The notes: generated from the sequence alone by a model not told the origin. Counted from the stretch's first letter, positions 42,706-51,611 are shown. The stretch: 64,000 bases of DNA from an uncultured Bacteroidia bacterium (GCA_902789245.1 CADAND010000002.1:62001-126000); one strand, 5' to 3'. A program made the numbers and translations.

Positions 42706-43794
42706 TTATTGACAGGCTCGTTTGTACAGGAAATAGGCGATGACCATATACAGCAGGTTCGGCAGCCACATGGCGACGCCCGGCGGCAGCGTGTCCGTGT
42801 AGACGAACATCTCGCTCATCCGCAGGAAGAAGATGTAGGAGAAGGCCAGCGCGATGCCGACGGCGATGTTCCAGCCGATGCCGCCGCGCCGCTTCCGGGC
42901 GGAGAGCGACACGCCGATGATGGTCAGGATCAGCACGGAGAACGGCATCGTCACGCGGCGCTGGCGCTCGATGGCGGCGTACATGACGTTCGCGTCGCCG
43001 CGCATCTTCTGGGTGGCGATCAGCTCGTTCAACTCCCTGATATTCAGTGTTTCGACGGTCTTCTCGTTGTTGAACAGATCCTTGATCTGCAGGGCGATGA
43101 CGGTGTCCTGCTGCTCCTTGAAGGTCACGTCGTCCTTGAGGCCGGCGGAGTAGTCGCGGATAAAGACCTTGTTCAGGTGCCAGCCGGCCGTCGTGCTGTC
43201 CCAGACGGCTGTCTCGGCGCTGACCTTGCGGGTCAGCCGGTGGCCGTCCATGTTCTCGATGGTGAACTTGTAGGCCGTGTTGTTCCAGCGGCTGAATGAC
43301 TCGATATAGACGAACTGCCCGGGCGAGATCTGGTAGTGCAGGTCGCGGAGGTTGTAGTTGTTGTGCCGCTTGATATACTGCGCCTCGAATTCCACGCGGG
43401 TGGCGTTGGCGTGCGGAATCACGAAGAAGGTCAGTCCCAGCGAGAACAGCGCGATCAGGGCCGCGGTGGCCAGGAACGGGACGATCATCCGGTGGAAACT
43501 GACCCCGCAGGACAGGATCGCGATGATCTCGGAGTTCGCCGCCATGCGGGAGGTGAAGAAGATCACCGTGATGAAGACGAACAGCGAGGCGAACATGTTC
43601 ACCAGGTAAGGAATGTAGTTGAAATAGTAGTCGAAGACGATGGCCTTGAGCGGAGCGTCGTTCTTCACGAAATAATCGATCTTCTCCGACAGGTCGAAGA
43701 TGATGACGATGACGATGATGAGAAGCAGCGACAGGAAGAAGGTCGTGATGAACTTCTTCGAGATGTACCAGTCGATCTTCCGCAAACCTTCCAT
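42706..43794 (-). CDS. LptF/LptG-family lipopolysaccharide export permease
   Basis: YjgP/YjgQ-family inner-membrane component of the LPS export machine, 362 residues. Three N-terminal helices ([65 protein letters not shown]), a periplasmic beta-jellyroll domain, then three C-terminal helices ending [18 protein letters not shown]. Which of the two paralogues (F or G) cannot be fixed from this window. Five bases after tgt. Confidence 0.88.
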   Translation of the reverse strand: MEGLRKIDWYISKKFITTFFLSLLLIIVIVIIFDLSEKIDYFVKNDAPLKAIVFDYYFNYIPYLVNMFASLFVFITVIFFTSRMAANSEIIAILSCGVSFHRMIVPFLATAALIALFSLGLTFFVIPHANATRVEFEAQYIKRHNNYNLRDLHYQISPGQFVYIESFSRWNNTAYKFTIENMDGHRLTRKVSAETAVWDSTTAGWHLNKVFIRDYSAGLKDDVTFKEQQDTVIALQIKDLFNNEKTVETLNIRELNELIATQKMRGDANVMYAAIERQRRVTMPFSVLILTIIGVSLSARKRRGGIGWNIAVGIALAFSYIFFLRMSEMFVYTDTLPPGVAMWLPNLLYMVIAYFLYKRACQ

Positions 43795-43799
43795 ATCTC

Positions 43800-44930
43800 T
43801 TATAATCTGCGGGTTATGCGCTCCAAGGCGCCTTCTTTCCAGGCGGCGAAGTCGCCTTCTTCAATATGTCGCCGCGCCGTCCGGACGAGGTCCAGGTAGA
43901 AGGCGAGGTTGTGCTCGCTCGCGAGCATCGCCGCGAACATCTCCCCGGCCACGAAGAGGTGGTGCAGGTAGGCCTTCGTGTACGTGTGATCCACGAAGGA
44001 GGCGCCGCTGGGGTCGAGTTCGGAGAAATCTTCCGCCCACTTGGCGTTGCGCATGTTCATGATGCCTTCCCAGGTGAAGAGCATGCCGTTGCGCCCGTTG
44101 CGCGTGGGCATCACGCAGTCGAACATGTCCACGCCGCGCGCAATCGCTTCCAGCAGGTTCGCCGGCGTGCCGACGCCCATCAGGTAGCGCGGACGGTCGT
44201 CCGGCAGCAGCGGGCAGACGAGCTCCAGCATCTCGTACATCTTCTCCGTCGGCTCCCCCACCGCCAGTCCGCCGATGGCATAGCCTTCGGCGTCGAGCTG
44301 CGTGGCGTGGTCGGCCGCCTCCCGGCGCAGGTCGGGATAGACGCAGCCCTGCAGGATGGGGAAAAAGGTCTGCGAATAGCCGTAGAGCGGCTCCGTCTCG
44401 CGGAAACGCCTGGCAAAGCGCTCCAGCCAGGATTTCGTCAGATCCAGGCTCTTACGGGCGTAGGCGTGGTCGGCGTCGCCGGGGCAGCACTCGTCCAGCG
44501 CCATCATGATGTCGGCGCCGATGATGCGCTGCGTGTCCACGTTGTTTTCCGGGGTGAAGATATGGCGCGAGCCGTCGATGTGGCTCTGGAACGTGCAGCC
44601 CTCCGGGGTCAGCTTGCGGATCGGGCTCAGGGAGAACACCTGGAAGCCGCCGCTGTCCGTGAGGATGGGCCGGTCCCAGGCCTCGAAGGCGTGCAGGCCG
44701 CCTGCGGCGCGCAGGGTGTCGAGCCCCGGGCGCAGGTAGAGGTGGTAGGTGTTGCCCAGGATGATCTCGGCGCGGACGTCCTCCCGCAGGTCGCGGTGAT
44801 AGACGCCCTTGACGGAACCGACCGTCCCGACGGGCATGAAAATGGGGGTATGGATTTGGCCATGGTCCGTCTCGATCACGCCCGCGCGGGCGGCGGAATG
44901 CGGATCGGCCGCAGTCTTCGTAAATTTCAT
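43800..44930 (-). CDS. tgt: tRNA-guanine transglycosylase
   Basis: Exchanges guanine 34 for preQ1 in tRNAs with GUN anticodons; 376 residues. Catalytic Asp regions LTDSGGFQVFSL and GVDMFDCVMPTRNGRNG are intact, as is ILQGCVYPDLR. The zinc motif CxCxxC near the C-terminus is replaced by DPSGASFVDHTYTKAY, so the three Cys ligands are absent, though the later HNLAFY His remains. I believe this loss occurs in other Bacteroidetes too. Acts before QueA (16356-17561). First gene of its operon. Confidence 0.95.
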   Translation of the reverse strand: MKFTKTAADPHSAARAGVIETDHGQIHTPIFMPVGTVGSVKGVYHRDLREDVRAEIILGNTYHLYLRPGLDTLRAAGGLHAFEAWDRPILTDSGGFQVFSLSPIRKLTPEGCTFQSHIDGSRHIFTPENNVDTQRIIGADIMMALDECCPGDADHAYARKSLDLTKSWLERFARRFRETEPLYGYSQTFFPILQGCVYPDLRREAADHATQLDAEGYAIGGLAVGEPTEKMYEMLELVCPLLPDDRPRYLMGVGTPANLLEAIARGVDMFDCVMPTRNGRNGMLFTWEGIMNMRNAKWAEDFSELDPSGASFVDHTYTKAYLHHLFVAGEMFAAMLASEHNLAFYLDLVRTARRHIEEGDFAAWKEGALERITRRL

Positions 44931-44964
44931 CCCTCAAAGATAGTGAAAAGCCACGAAAAACTTG

Positions 44965-44972
44965 TATTTTTG
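44965..44972 (+). promoter_or_regulatory. -7 box of the nucleoside transporter gene
   Basis: TATTTTTG, 28 bases before the start codon at 45001. Confidence 0.5.
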
Positions 44973-45000
44973 TAGATACAAAAACTAACGGACCTACCTT

Positions 45001-46272
45001 ATGAACAAATCGAATGTCGGCCTTCGGCTGATCATCATGAACTTCCTTCAATTCGCGGCCTGGGGTGCCTACCTCACCTCGATGGGAAGTTTCCTCGCAA
45101 GCAGTGGCTTCGGCCCCCAGATCTGGCTTTTCTTCGCCACGCAGGGTTTTGTTTCCATCTTCATGCCCGCCTTGATGGGCATCATCGCCGACAAGTGGAT
45201 TCCGGCTCAGAAGGTGCTCTCGCTCTGCCAGGGCGTCGCCGGCGCCGGGATGCTCGCCGCCGGCTGGTATGCGATGAGTGCCGGGGCGGCAATCGAGTTC
45301 GGTACGTTCTACGCGCTCTACGCGCTCAGCGTGGCCTTCTACATGCCGACCATCGCCATCTCCAATTCCGTGGCCTACAATGCCCTGGAGAAGGACGGCA
45401 AGGACCCGGTCAAGGCCTTCCCGCCCCTGCGCGTGTTCGGCACCATCGGCTTTATCCTGACGATGCTCTTCGTCAATTTCGTCAAGGGCGCCGACGGCAT
45501 CCAGTTCCAGCACACGTATAATCAGTTCTTCGTGTCCGGCATTCTCAGCCTCGTGCTCTGCGTCTATTCCCTGACGCTGCCGAACTGCCCGTGCAAGCCC
45601 AGGACCGAGGGGACGCAGTCTTTTGTCGAGGCCACGGGCCTGAACGCTTTCAAGCTCTTCAAGGATCCGCAGTTCGCCGTGTTCTTCATCTTCTCGATGC
45701 TCCTCGGCGCTTCCCTGCAGGTGACCAACGGCTACGCCAATACGTTCATCACTTCTTTCAAGGAGAATCCCCTCTTCGCGAACGCCTGGGGCGCCCATAA
45801 CGCCAACGCGCTGATCTCCCTGAGCCAGGTGTCCGAGACGCTCTGTATCCTGCTGATCCCCTTCGCCATGAAGAAGTTCGGCATCAAAAAGGTGATGCTG
45901 ATCGCCATGTTCGCGTGGGTGTTCCGTTTCGGCTTCTTCGGCGCCGGCAATCCGGGCAGCGGCGTGTGGATGTTCGTCCTGAGCTGCATCGTCTACGGCG
46001 TGGCCTTCGACTTCTTCAACATCTCCGGCTCGCTTTTCGTCAATGAGAATACCGACAAGGACATCCGTTCGTCGGCGCAGGGGCTCTTCGTGCTGATGAC
46101 CAACGGTCTCGGCGCCTCAATCGGCACCTGGGCCGCCGGCCGCGTGGTGAACCACTTCGTGTACAACGCTGCCGAGCCCTCCTGGAGCACGGCCTGGTAC
46201 ATCTTCGCCGCCTACTCCTTCCTGGTCGCCGTCCTCTTCGCCATCTTCTTCAAGGATCCTTCGAAGAAATAG
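45001..46272 (+). CDS. Nucleoside:H+ symporter-like MFS permease (NupG/XapB family)
   Basis: Twelve-helix inner-membrane transporter, 423 residues, of the nucleoside:H+ symporter family. Typical start RLIIMNFLQFAAWGAYLTSMGSFL, then GIIADKWIPAQKVL, FPPLRVFGTIGFIL and the late block FVNENTDKDIRSSAQGLFVLMTNGLGASIG. It would import nucleosides for salvage. Single gene with its own promoter; it converges on the dicarboxylate transporter. Confidence 0.88.
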   Translation: MNKSNVGLRLIIMNFLQFAAWGAYLTSMGSFLASSGFGPQIWLFFATQGFVSIFMPALMGIIADKWIPAQKVLSLCQGVAGAGMLAAGWYAMSAGAAIEFGTFYALYALSVAFYMPTIAISNSVAYNALEKDGKDPVKAFPPLRVFGTIGFILTMLFVNFVKGADGIQFQHTYNQFFVSGILSLVLCVYSLTLPNCPCKPRTEGTQSFVEATGLNAFKLFKDPQFAVFFIFSMLLGASLQVTNGYANTFITSFKENPLFANAWGAHNANALISLSQVSETLCILLIPFAMKKFGIKKVMLIAMFAWVFRFGFFGAGNPGSGVWMFVLSCIVYGVAFDFFNISGSLFVNENTDKDIRSSAQGLFVLMTNGLGASIGTWAAGRVVNHFVYNAAEPSWSTAWYIFAAYSFLVAVLFAIFFKDPSKK

Positions 46273-46278
46273 GATGGT

Positions 46279-47655
46279 TTACTGTATGAATCCGGCGAAG
46301 TAGCCCGGGAAGATCACGTTGGTGATCAGGTACCCGACGACGGTCGAGACGATGGTACAGATCAGCCCCGGCATCATGAAACTGTGGTTGAGCAGGTACT
46401 TGCCGATCACCGTGGTGCCGCTGCGGTCGAAATTGACCGTGGCGATGTCCGAAGGGTAGTTCGGGATGAAGAAGTAGCCGTACACGCTGGGCAGCACGCC
46501 CAGGAGCACGGGGCCCGCGATGCCCAGCTCATAGGCCAGGGGCAGCATGGCCACGACCACGGCGCCCTGCGAGTTGATCAGCACGGACACCAGGAAGAAC
46601 ACGAAGGCGATGCTCCAGGGGTAGTTGGTGACCAGGTCGGTCAGCATCAGTTTCATCTCATCGAGGTAGTTGCCGAAGTAGGTGTCGGCCAGCCAGGCGA
46701 TGCCGTAGATGGCCACGACGGCCACCATGCCGGACTGCCAGACGGCGCCGGCCACCGCTTTCTTGGGCTGGGCCTTGCAGAAGATGATGTTGGCGGCCGC
46801 GGCGGCCAGCATGATGATCTGGATGCAGATGTTCATCTTGGGCAGCTGGATGGCCGTGGCGAGGGTCTCCCCGCCCTCGACGTGGATCATCTGGCAGAAA
46901 GCGAAGCCGACGATGACCAGCAGCGCGCCCAGGAAGATGAATACGGACGCTTTGGCATCCCGGGTAATCTCTTTGTCCAGGGTCGTCGCCGTGTTGCCGT
47001 ACATGTATTTGTACATCTCGGGATCGGCCTTGCGGCGCTGGAAATCAGGGTCTTTGTCCAGGTCCTTGCCACGCTTGTAGGAGGCTGCGGCGGCGCACAT
47101 CAGACCGAGCAGGCAGGCCGGGATGGTGACCATGAGCACCTGCGGGATGCTTACCATATAGCCGTTGGCGTTGGAGATGGTCACGAAGGCTACCACGGCC
47201 GCTGCGATCGGTGAGCAGGTGATGCCCACCTGCGAGGCGATCGACGCCACGCCGCAGGGGCGCTCCGGGCGGATGTTCTTCTTCAGGGCGATGTCGCAGA
47301 TGATGGGCATGATGGTGTAGACCACGTGACCCGTGCCCACGAGGACGGTCAGGAAGAAGGTGACCAGCGGCCCCAGGAAGGTGATGTGGTCCGGATGCTT
47401 GCGGAGCATCTTTTCGGCAATCTGGATCATCCAGTCCATGCCGCCTGACGCCTGCAGGGTGCCGGCACAGGTGACGGCTGCGATGATGATGTAGATGACG
47501 TCCGTGGGAGGCGTGCCGGGCTGGAGGCCGAAGCCGAATACCAGGATGGCAAGGCCGATGCCGGAGATGGCGCCCAGCGCCAGGGATCCGTAGCGGGAAC
47601 CCACATACAGAGCTGCCAGGACGATGAGCAGCTCGAGGATCATAGTCAAAGTCAT
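46279..47655 (-). CDS. Anaerobic C4-dicarboxylate transporter (Dcu family)
   Basis: Inner-membrane exchanger for fumarate, malate, aspartate and succinate under anaerobic conditions; 458 residues, about 11 helices. Family blocks: AALYVGSRYGSLALGAISGIGLAILV, GPLVTFFLTVLVGTGHVVYTIMPII, IASQVGITCSPIAAAVV, and GVLPSVYGYFFIPNYPSDIATVNFDRSGTT. DcuA and DcuB types are hard to separate by eye. ATG at 47655 or 47643. Twelve bases downstream of the kinase-like gene. Confidence 0.92.
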   Translation of the reverse strand: MTLTMILELLIVLAALYVGSRYGSLALGAISGIGLAILVFGFGLQPGTPPTDVIYIIIAAVTCAGTLQASGGMDWMIQIAEKMLRKHPDHITFLGPLVTFFLTVLVGTGHVVYTIMPIICDIALKKNIRPERPCGVASIASQVGITCSPIAAAVVAFVTISNANGYMVSIPQVLMVTIPACLLGLMCAAAASYKRGKDLDKDPDFQRRKADPEMYKYMYGNTATTLDKEITRDAKASVFIFLGALLVIVGFAFCQMIHVEGGETLATAIQLPKMNICIQIIMLAAAAANIIFCKAQPKKAVAGAVWQSGMVAVVAIYGIAWLADTYFGNYLDEMKLMLTDLVTNYPWSIAFVFFLVSVLINSQGAVVVAMLPLAYELGIAGPVLLGVLPSVYGYFFIPNYPSDIATVNFDRSGTTVIGKYLLNHSFMMPGLICTIVSTVVGYLITNVIFPGYFAGFIQ

Positions 47656-47667
47656 GACGTGATGTAT

Positions 47668-48321
47668 TTATTTGATGCCCAGATACATGAGGATCAGTTC
47701 GACGGCGGCGTTCTCGTCCGGGAGATTGTCCATGTTGATGACGAGGTCATAGTTGTGGGTGTCGTAGCGGCTGACACCCGCGTAGCGCTTGATGTAGCGT
47801 TCCCGGCCCTGGTCCACGCGGTCGATGGCCTCGGCAGCCTCTTTTTCGGAAAGGTTCTGTTTGGCCATGACGCGCTGGATCCTCTTTTCGCGCGGAGCGG
47901 TGATGAGGATGTCCACCTTGTTGGGGAAGTCTTTCAGGACGTGGAAGGCAGAACGGCCAGCGAAGACGCAGGAGCCTTGCTCGGCGATGCCCTGCAGGAT
48001 CTGTTTCTCGGCTTCGAAGATCTCGTCGGAGGTGATGTTCGGCTGGTATTCTTTGACGAAGGATTCATCCCATTCGACGACGTTCTCCGCCTTGGGCATC
48101 GGGGCCATTTTCCGCAGGAGCGAGGTGAGCCAGTCTCTCTTTTCTCCTTTGAGGACTTCAATGGCTTCGGTCGTGAGGTGGAATTCTTCCCGCAGAGCCT
48201 GGATCAGCTCTTTGTCGCTGTACCGGACGCCCAGCCGCTCGGCGAGGAGCCGTCCGACGGTGCGTCCGCCGGAGCCCAGTTCGCGGCTGATGGTGATGAT
48301 GAACGGTTGCTGCGTTGTCAT
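47668..48321 (-). CDS. Cytidylate kinase-like family protein
   Basis: P-loop kinase of the cytidylate-kinase-2 family, about 217 residues. N-terminal ITISRELGSGGRTVGRLLAERLG is the phosphate-binding region, with FAGRSAFHVLKDFPN, and VFITAP-type strand (VDILITAPREKRIQRVM) then NLSEKEAAEAIDRVDQGRERYIKRYAG. True substrate unknown; these differ from housekeeping Cmk. Its upstream region (48342-48372) is strongly similar to that of the 64-aa gene at 50456-50486. Confidence 0.82.
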   Translation of the reverse strand: MTTQQPFIITISRELGSGGRTVGRLLAERLGVRYSDKELIQALREEFHLTTEAIEVLKGEKRDWLTSLLRKMAPMPKAENVVEWDESFVKEYQPNITSDEIFEAEKQILQGIAEQGSCVFAGRSAFHVLKDFPNKVDILITAPREKRIQRVMAKQNLSEKEAAEAIDRVDQGRERYIKRYAGVSRYDTHNYDLVINMDNLPDENAAVELILMYLGIK

Positions 48322-48341
48322 GATCATGAGTTTTAGTGTTC

Positions 48342-48372
48342 TGCGAAATTACAAAAACTTTCGCGAAATCCC
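48342..48372. promoter_or_regulatory. 31-bp upstream element shared with 50456-50486
   Basis: 26 of 31 positions are identical between the two sites; each lies just upstream of a minus-strand gene. On the minus strand both contain a TAnTTTCG word similar to a -7 box. Confidence 0.5.
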
Positions 48373-48387
48373 ATGACCATGGCGCAT

Positions 48388-49437
48388 TTAGATGGTGACC
48401 TTGAAGCCGTAGATCTTGCCGTTTTCGAGGGAGAGCTTGCTCGTGATCGTTTTCCGCATGTCGCAGCCGGGGAATACGGTAACCGAATTCCGGCGCTCCT
48501 CCTCTTCGTCGTAATAGTTGCCGCCGAACTGGAGACAGAGTTCATAGCCGGCCTCGAGGTCCTTGTCGAAGCGGACGGGCACAAAGAAAGTCTTTTCAAC
48601 CACATCCTCATCCATCAGCGTGAGATCGCTGTTGTTGCCGCTGTCGAGCAGGTAATAGTCCAGCGGTCCCCGCTCAATCGTGAAGGGCTCCCCCGTGTAG
48701 CTTCCGGTGGTCACATCCAGCCCGGACATCCGGACGAAGACCGGGTCACCGTTCACGCCCCACTCTTCCTCTTCTTTCGAATCGGGATCGATGCACTTGA
48801 TGCGGATGGAATTGACCCTTGCCTGGTCGAAGGGCGAACCGGGAGGCGCTTCGTACGGGAAGTTCCTGAGGGTCACCTCGACACGGAACACGGCGAGCTG
48901 GTGCTGCATGTTCACGTGGGCGACATCGCCGGAGATTGTCACATCGCCCAGCATCAGGTCGACGTCGGAGATAGAACTCGGATCATCGTGCTGCAGGGCG
49001 CCCGAAGCGGTCGAAAGACTTCTCATATAAATGGTCGGAGAGTACAGCCTCACGCCATCGAAGATCGAATTGCCCGCGTACGTGTCCACGGACGGATACA
49101 GGCAGATGACCTTGTCCCCTTCGTTTCCGGTCCAGGTTCCGGAGAATTCCGCCTTCTCGCGGCCAGCCTCCCCGGTAGAAGTGAAGATATCGATGGCCGT
49201 GATGCCGTCTCGGCCGAAAGAGACCACCGTGATGGACTCTTCCGAGTCCCAGGACCCCTTCAGCGACCTGTCTTCCGTGTCGTATTCATAAAGCGTCTTC
49301 GTGCCCACCGGCTCGTCCTTGGATGCCTGGATCGTAAGCGGGATGCCTTTTTTTACCTCGGGCGTTGTTTTCTGGCAGCTGTTCATGAGTACGGCCGCGC
49401 AGGCCGTTATGGCGATAATCGTGATGATGCGTTTCAT
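48388..49437 (-). CDS. Fimbrillin-family (Mfa-like) lipoprotein
   Basis: 349-residue surface lipoprotein. The signal peptide ends in the lipobox MNSC (Cys at residue 21), followed by a polar linker and a two-domain beta-rich body: GTKTLYEY, WDSEESITVV, HVNMQHQLAVFRVEVTLRN (typical fimbrillin centre), and a C-terminal LSLENGKIYGFKVTI. Likely a fimbrial or fimbria-like subunit; specific type not assignable. Preceded by a 47-aa ORF in the same direction. Confidence 0.78.
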   Translation of the reverse strand: MKRIITIIAITACAAVLMNSCQKTTPEVKKGIPLTIQASKDEPVGTKTLYEYDTEDRSLKGSWDSEESITVVSFGRDGITAIDIFTSTGEAGREKAEFSGTWTGNEGDKVICLYPSVDTYAGNSIFDGVRLYSPTIYMRSLSTASGALQHDDPSSISDVDLMLGDVTISGDVAHVNMQHQLAVFRVEVTLRNFPYEAPPGSPFDQARVNSIRIKCIDPDSKEEEEWGVNGDPVFVRMSGLDVTTGSYTGEPFTIERGPLDYYLLDSGNNSDLTLMDEDVVEKTFFVPVRFDKDLEAGYELCLQFGGNYYDEEEERRNSVTVFPGCDMRKTITSKLSLENGKIYGFKVTI

Positions 49438-49456
49438 TTTGGAGATGGTTAATTAT

Positions 49457-49600
49457 TTAAAAATCAAGATCCCAGCCATGTTCCATGGCCGGAGCCTTGT
49501 TGCTGTCGCAGATGATGCCTTCACACTTCAGCTCGAGGACCTCGACAGACGGGGCCTCGTAGGGCATACGGGGGGTACAGTTTGGAGAGAAATTTTTCAT
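49457..49600 (-). CDS. Small conserved-type peptide upstream of fimbrillin gene
   Basis: 47-codon ORF starting MKNFSPNCTPRMPYEAPSVE and ending HGWDLDF. The YEAPSVEVLELKCEGIICDS segment resembles small Bacteroidales proteins found next to fimbrillin genes. It has two Cys near the middle (LKCEGIIC) and no signal peptide. It lies 19 bases upstream of the fimbrillin start on the same strand, so they are likely cotranscribed. Function unknown; it was too short for routine ORF calling. Confidence 0.62.
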   Translation of the reverse strand: MKNFSPNCTPRMPYEAPSVEVLELKCEGIICDSNKAPAMEHGWDLDF

Positions 49601-49697
49601 TTTTTACACTAACTAAACTAACGGAGCGCAAATTTCGGAAAAATCCCCGAAATATGCAATAGAGCAGCGTAGAATTAGGATTTTGTGGCAAAAATAG

Positions 49698-49733
49698 AAG
49701 ACGCCGCAGCGTCGAAAAACGTTACAGCGTCTT
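49698..49733 (-). terminator. Terminator of the bcp operon
   Basis: AAGACGC (49698-49704) pairs with GCGTCTT (49727-49733); on the minus strand the hairpin is followed by CTATTTTTG. It lies about 40 bases after the bcp stop. Nothing else is seen in 49601-49773 apart from the upstream region of the small peptide. Confidence 0.6.
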
Positions 49734-49773
49734 GATTACCACGTAGTTCGTAAAGGAGAACTTACAGGGTTTC

Positions 49774-50232
49774 CTAGGCCAAGGACAAGATCTGCCCGGC
49801 GGCGTTCTTGGTGTCCACCTTTTCGATGATGCGCTCCAGGATGCCGTTTTCGTCGAAGATGAAGGTGCGGCGGAGCGTGCCCATGGTCGTCTTGCCGTAC
49901 ATCTTCTTCTCGCCCCAGGCGCCGAAGTCCTGCAGCATTTGCGTGGTGGTGTCCGCCAGCAGGCGGAAAGGCAGTTCGTACTTTTCCCGGAAGCCCGTGT
50001 GGGACTTTGCGCTGTCCTTGCTCACGCCCACGACGTTAAAGCCGGCGGCGGTCAGCGCGGCGTAGTTGTCCCGGAACGAGCAGGCCTCCGCCGTGCAGCC
50101 GGAGGTGTTGTCTTTCGGGTAAAAATAGACGATGGTTTTCTTGCCTTTTCCGATAAAGTCTTCGGACCGCACCGGCTTCCCGTCCTGGTCCACGACCTCG
50201 AAGGATGGCATTTTGTCTCCGATTTTCAGCAT
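49774..50232 (-). CDS. bcp: Thioredoxin-dependent thiol peroxidase (Bcp/PrxQ)
   Basis: Peroxiredoxin that reduces H2O2 and organic peroxides; 152 residues. Peroxidatic Cys in DNTSGCTAEACSFRD (about residue 46) with a resolving Cys five residues later, as in E. coli Bcp. KTIVYFYPKD precedes it and GTLRRTFIFDENG follows. Six bases after the 64-aa gene, so both are in one transcript. Relevant to oxygen tolerance of an anaerobe together with rubrerythrin. Confidence 0.95.
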   Translation of the reverse strand: MLKIGDKMPSFEVVDQDGKPVRSEDFIGKGKKTIVYFYPKDNTSGCTAEACSFRDNYAALTAAGFNVVGVSKDSAKSHTGFREKYELPFRLLADTTTQMLQDFGAWGEKKMYGKTTMGTLRRTFIFDENGILERIIEKVDTKNAAGQILSLA

Positions 50233-50238
50233 GGCGGG

Positions 50239-50433
50239 CTACTGGTATTTGGTGAAGTTGTATTTCTCCCGGATTGCAGCCTGGGTCTGCTCGTCCTGGT
50301 GGGTGAAATAGGCCCGGAATCCCGGACAGAAGTTGATGTGCCAGCGCCAGAAGCGGCCCAGCACCGACTTGGGGTTCTTGTCGTAATGTGCGCGGAACTT
50401 GCAGTTTTCGCAAGGGAATTTCTGTTCAGCCAT
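50239..50433 (-). CDS. Conserved small protein, function unknown
   Basis: 64 residues with a CxxC pair (PCENCKFRAHYD) and a third Cys (NFCPGFRAYF). The pattern RFWRWHINFCPGFRAYFTHQDEQTQAAIREKYNF resembles small Bacteroidetes proteins often left hypothetical; a metal site is possible. Immediately upstream of bcp in the same operon, hinting at redox context only. The upstream element 50456-50486 carries a -7-like TATTTTCG. Confidence 0.65.
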   Translation of the reverse strand: MAEQKFPCENCKFRAHYDKNPKSVLGRFWRWHINFCPGFRAYFTHQDEQTQAAIREKYNFTKYQ

Positions 50434-50455
50434 GTTTCGTGTTGTTTGTGGTTAC

Positions 50456-50486
50456 TGCGAAAATACGAAAAAGTTTGCGAAATCCC
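50456..50486. promoter_or_regulatory. 31-bp upstream element shared with 48342-48372
   Basis: Contains TATTTTCG on the minus strand (50458-50465) and matches the site at 48342 in 26 of 31 positions. Confidence 0.5.
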
Positions 50487-50524
50487 GCATTATCCGTCAT
50501 TTGTCCCCGTGTACTGAACGCGTT

Positions 50525-50893
50525 TCATCGTATTTCTTTCCCAAAGGGCAAAATCGATGGCAGGACCATCTTGAAGTGCTGAATGCCGAAAGGTATGCCC
50601 ACGATGGTGATGCAGAACAGCAGGCCGAACACCAGGTGAAACACGGCAATCTCCCACCAGCCCAGCAGGATCCAGATGAGGTTCATCACAATGGATACGC
50701 AGCCCGGCTGGTTGGGCCCGTCCACCAGTTCGTGGCCGAACGGCCACAGAGCGTATGTCCCCAGCTTGAAGAGCTGCACGCCAAAGGGAATGCCGATGAC
50801 GGTGATGCACATCAACAGGCCCACGATGTAGTAGATGATGGCTATGACGATCCCTCCCAGGATGAGCCAGAGTATGTTGCCGAGTGTTTTCAT
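50525..50893 (-). CDS. YccF-family membrane protein
   Basis: 122-residue inner-membrane protein with two YccF repeats: ITVIGIPFGVQLFKLGTYALWPFG and ITIVGIPFGIQHFKMVLPSILPFG, each preceded by a hydrophobic helix (LWLILGGIVIAIIYYIVGLL, IWILLGWWEIAVFHLVFGLL). Function unknown. It sits between the bcp pair and a 870-nt gene-free, repeat-rich stretch. Confidence 0.88.
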   Translation of the reverse strand: MKTLGNILWLILGGIVIAIIYYIVGLLMCITVIGIPFGVQLFKLGTYALWPFGHELVDGPNQPGCVSIVMNLIWILLGWWEIAVFHLVFGLLFCITIVGIPFGIQHFKMVLPSILPFGKEIR

Positions 50894-50942
50894 ATTTCAC
50901 AAACTTACGAAATACTTTCGATTCTCCCAACGCCTCATTTCC

Positions 50943-51073
50943 GACAGGTGTCCACCAAATCGGTTTTTGGTGCAATAATACTGGATACCTGTCATCCAAA
51001 ACGGCCCTTTTTGGCCAAAACCAGGGAGAGGTGTCCATTTTTATTGCGCAGAATGGTGTTTTATTGTACACCT
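50943..51073. repeat. Two tandem hairpins with the same left arm
   Basis: GACAGGTGTCCA (50943-50954) pairs with 50982-50993 (11 of 12), enclosing ACCAAA/TTTGGT. AGGTGTCCA recurs at 51029-51037 and pairs with TGTACACCT (51065-51073, 8 of 9). No gene is seen in 50894-51765; it is filled by these hairpins, two K elements and the hairpin pair at 51516. Confidence 0.65.
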
Positions 51074-51074
51074 A

Positions 51075-51261
51075 TCCTTCTCCGCCGGAAGCGGCAAGGC
51101 TGGTGCCGGCCAAGCAAAAAATGCCTGGCCGTCCCCACCTCGCCGCTTTATCCGGCTCCGAAGGCCCGCGTCAGCCGACCCGCGCGCTGCCCCCGCACAT
51201 CCTCCCGACGGCACGGGCAAACGGCCACAGCCCCACGCACGGCTCCCCCACCGGCTGACGC
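51075..51261 (+). repeat. Repeat family K, copy 4
   Basis: Hairpin GGCCAAGCA/TGCCTGGCC (51108-51116, 51122-51130), then stem GCGTCAGCCG (51168-51177) with CGGCTGACGC (51252-51261, perfect), enclosing the core from 51207. Outside the stems it closely resembles copy 3, sharing TTCTCCGCCGGAAGC and CGCTTTATCCGGCTCCGAAGG-type words. Confidence 0.8.
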
Positions 51262-51515
51262 AAAGGTTTATATACAGGCTGCTTGCCGTGTGGTCGGAGA
51301 TTCGCCGGTCATAGCCAGCGATATAAAATACTGAAGACTGACGAAATAATAACGTCAACCCTCAGAACAGCGAATCCGTAGAATCGCTTTCGAGAAGGCA
51401 TAAGCCAACAAGCGCACGAAGGCGCCTCTCAGCCCTTCTTGTGCAAAGACATATATAATTATTTAATATACAAGATTCGTCGACTGTTTGGGTGTTCAGC
51501 TAGGCTCTCTGGTCT

Positions 51516-51599
51516 CCCTCGGGTGCAGAAAAGGCCATTCTGCATCCCGAGGGCTTCAGAAAGATGGTTTGGGGTGCAAATAGGGCTGATCTGCACCCC
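51516..51599. repeat. Two adjacent GGGTGCA hairpins
   Basis: CCCTCGGGTGCAGAA (51516-51530) pairs with 51538-51553 (one bulge). GGGGTGCA (51571-51578) pairs with TGCACCCC (51592-51599). Both expose purine-rich loops containing GGC or GGGC. Confidence 0.6.
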
Positions 51600-51611
51600 G
51601 TTTCCCTTTGC

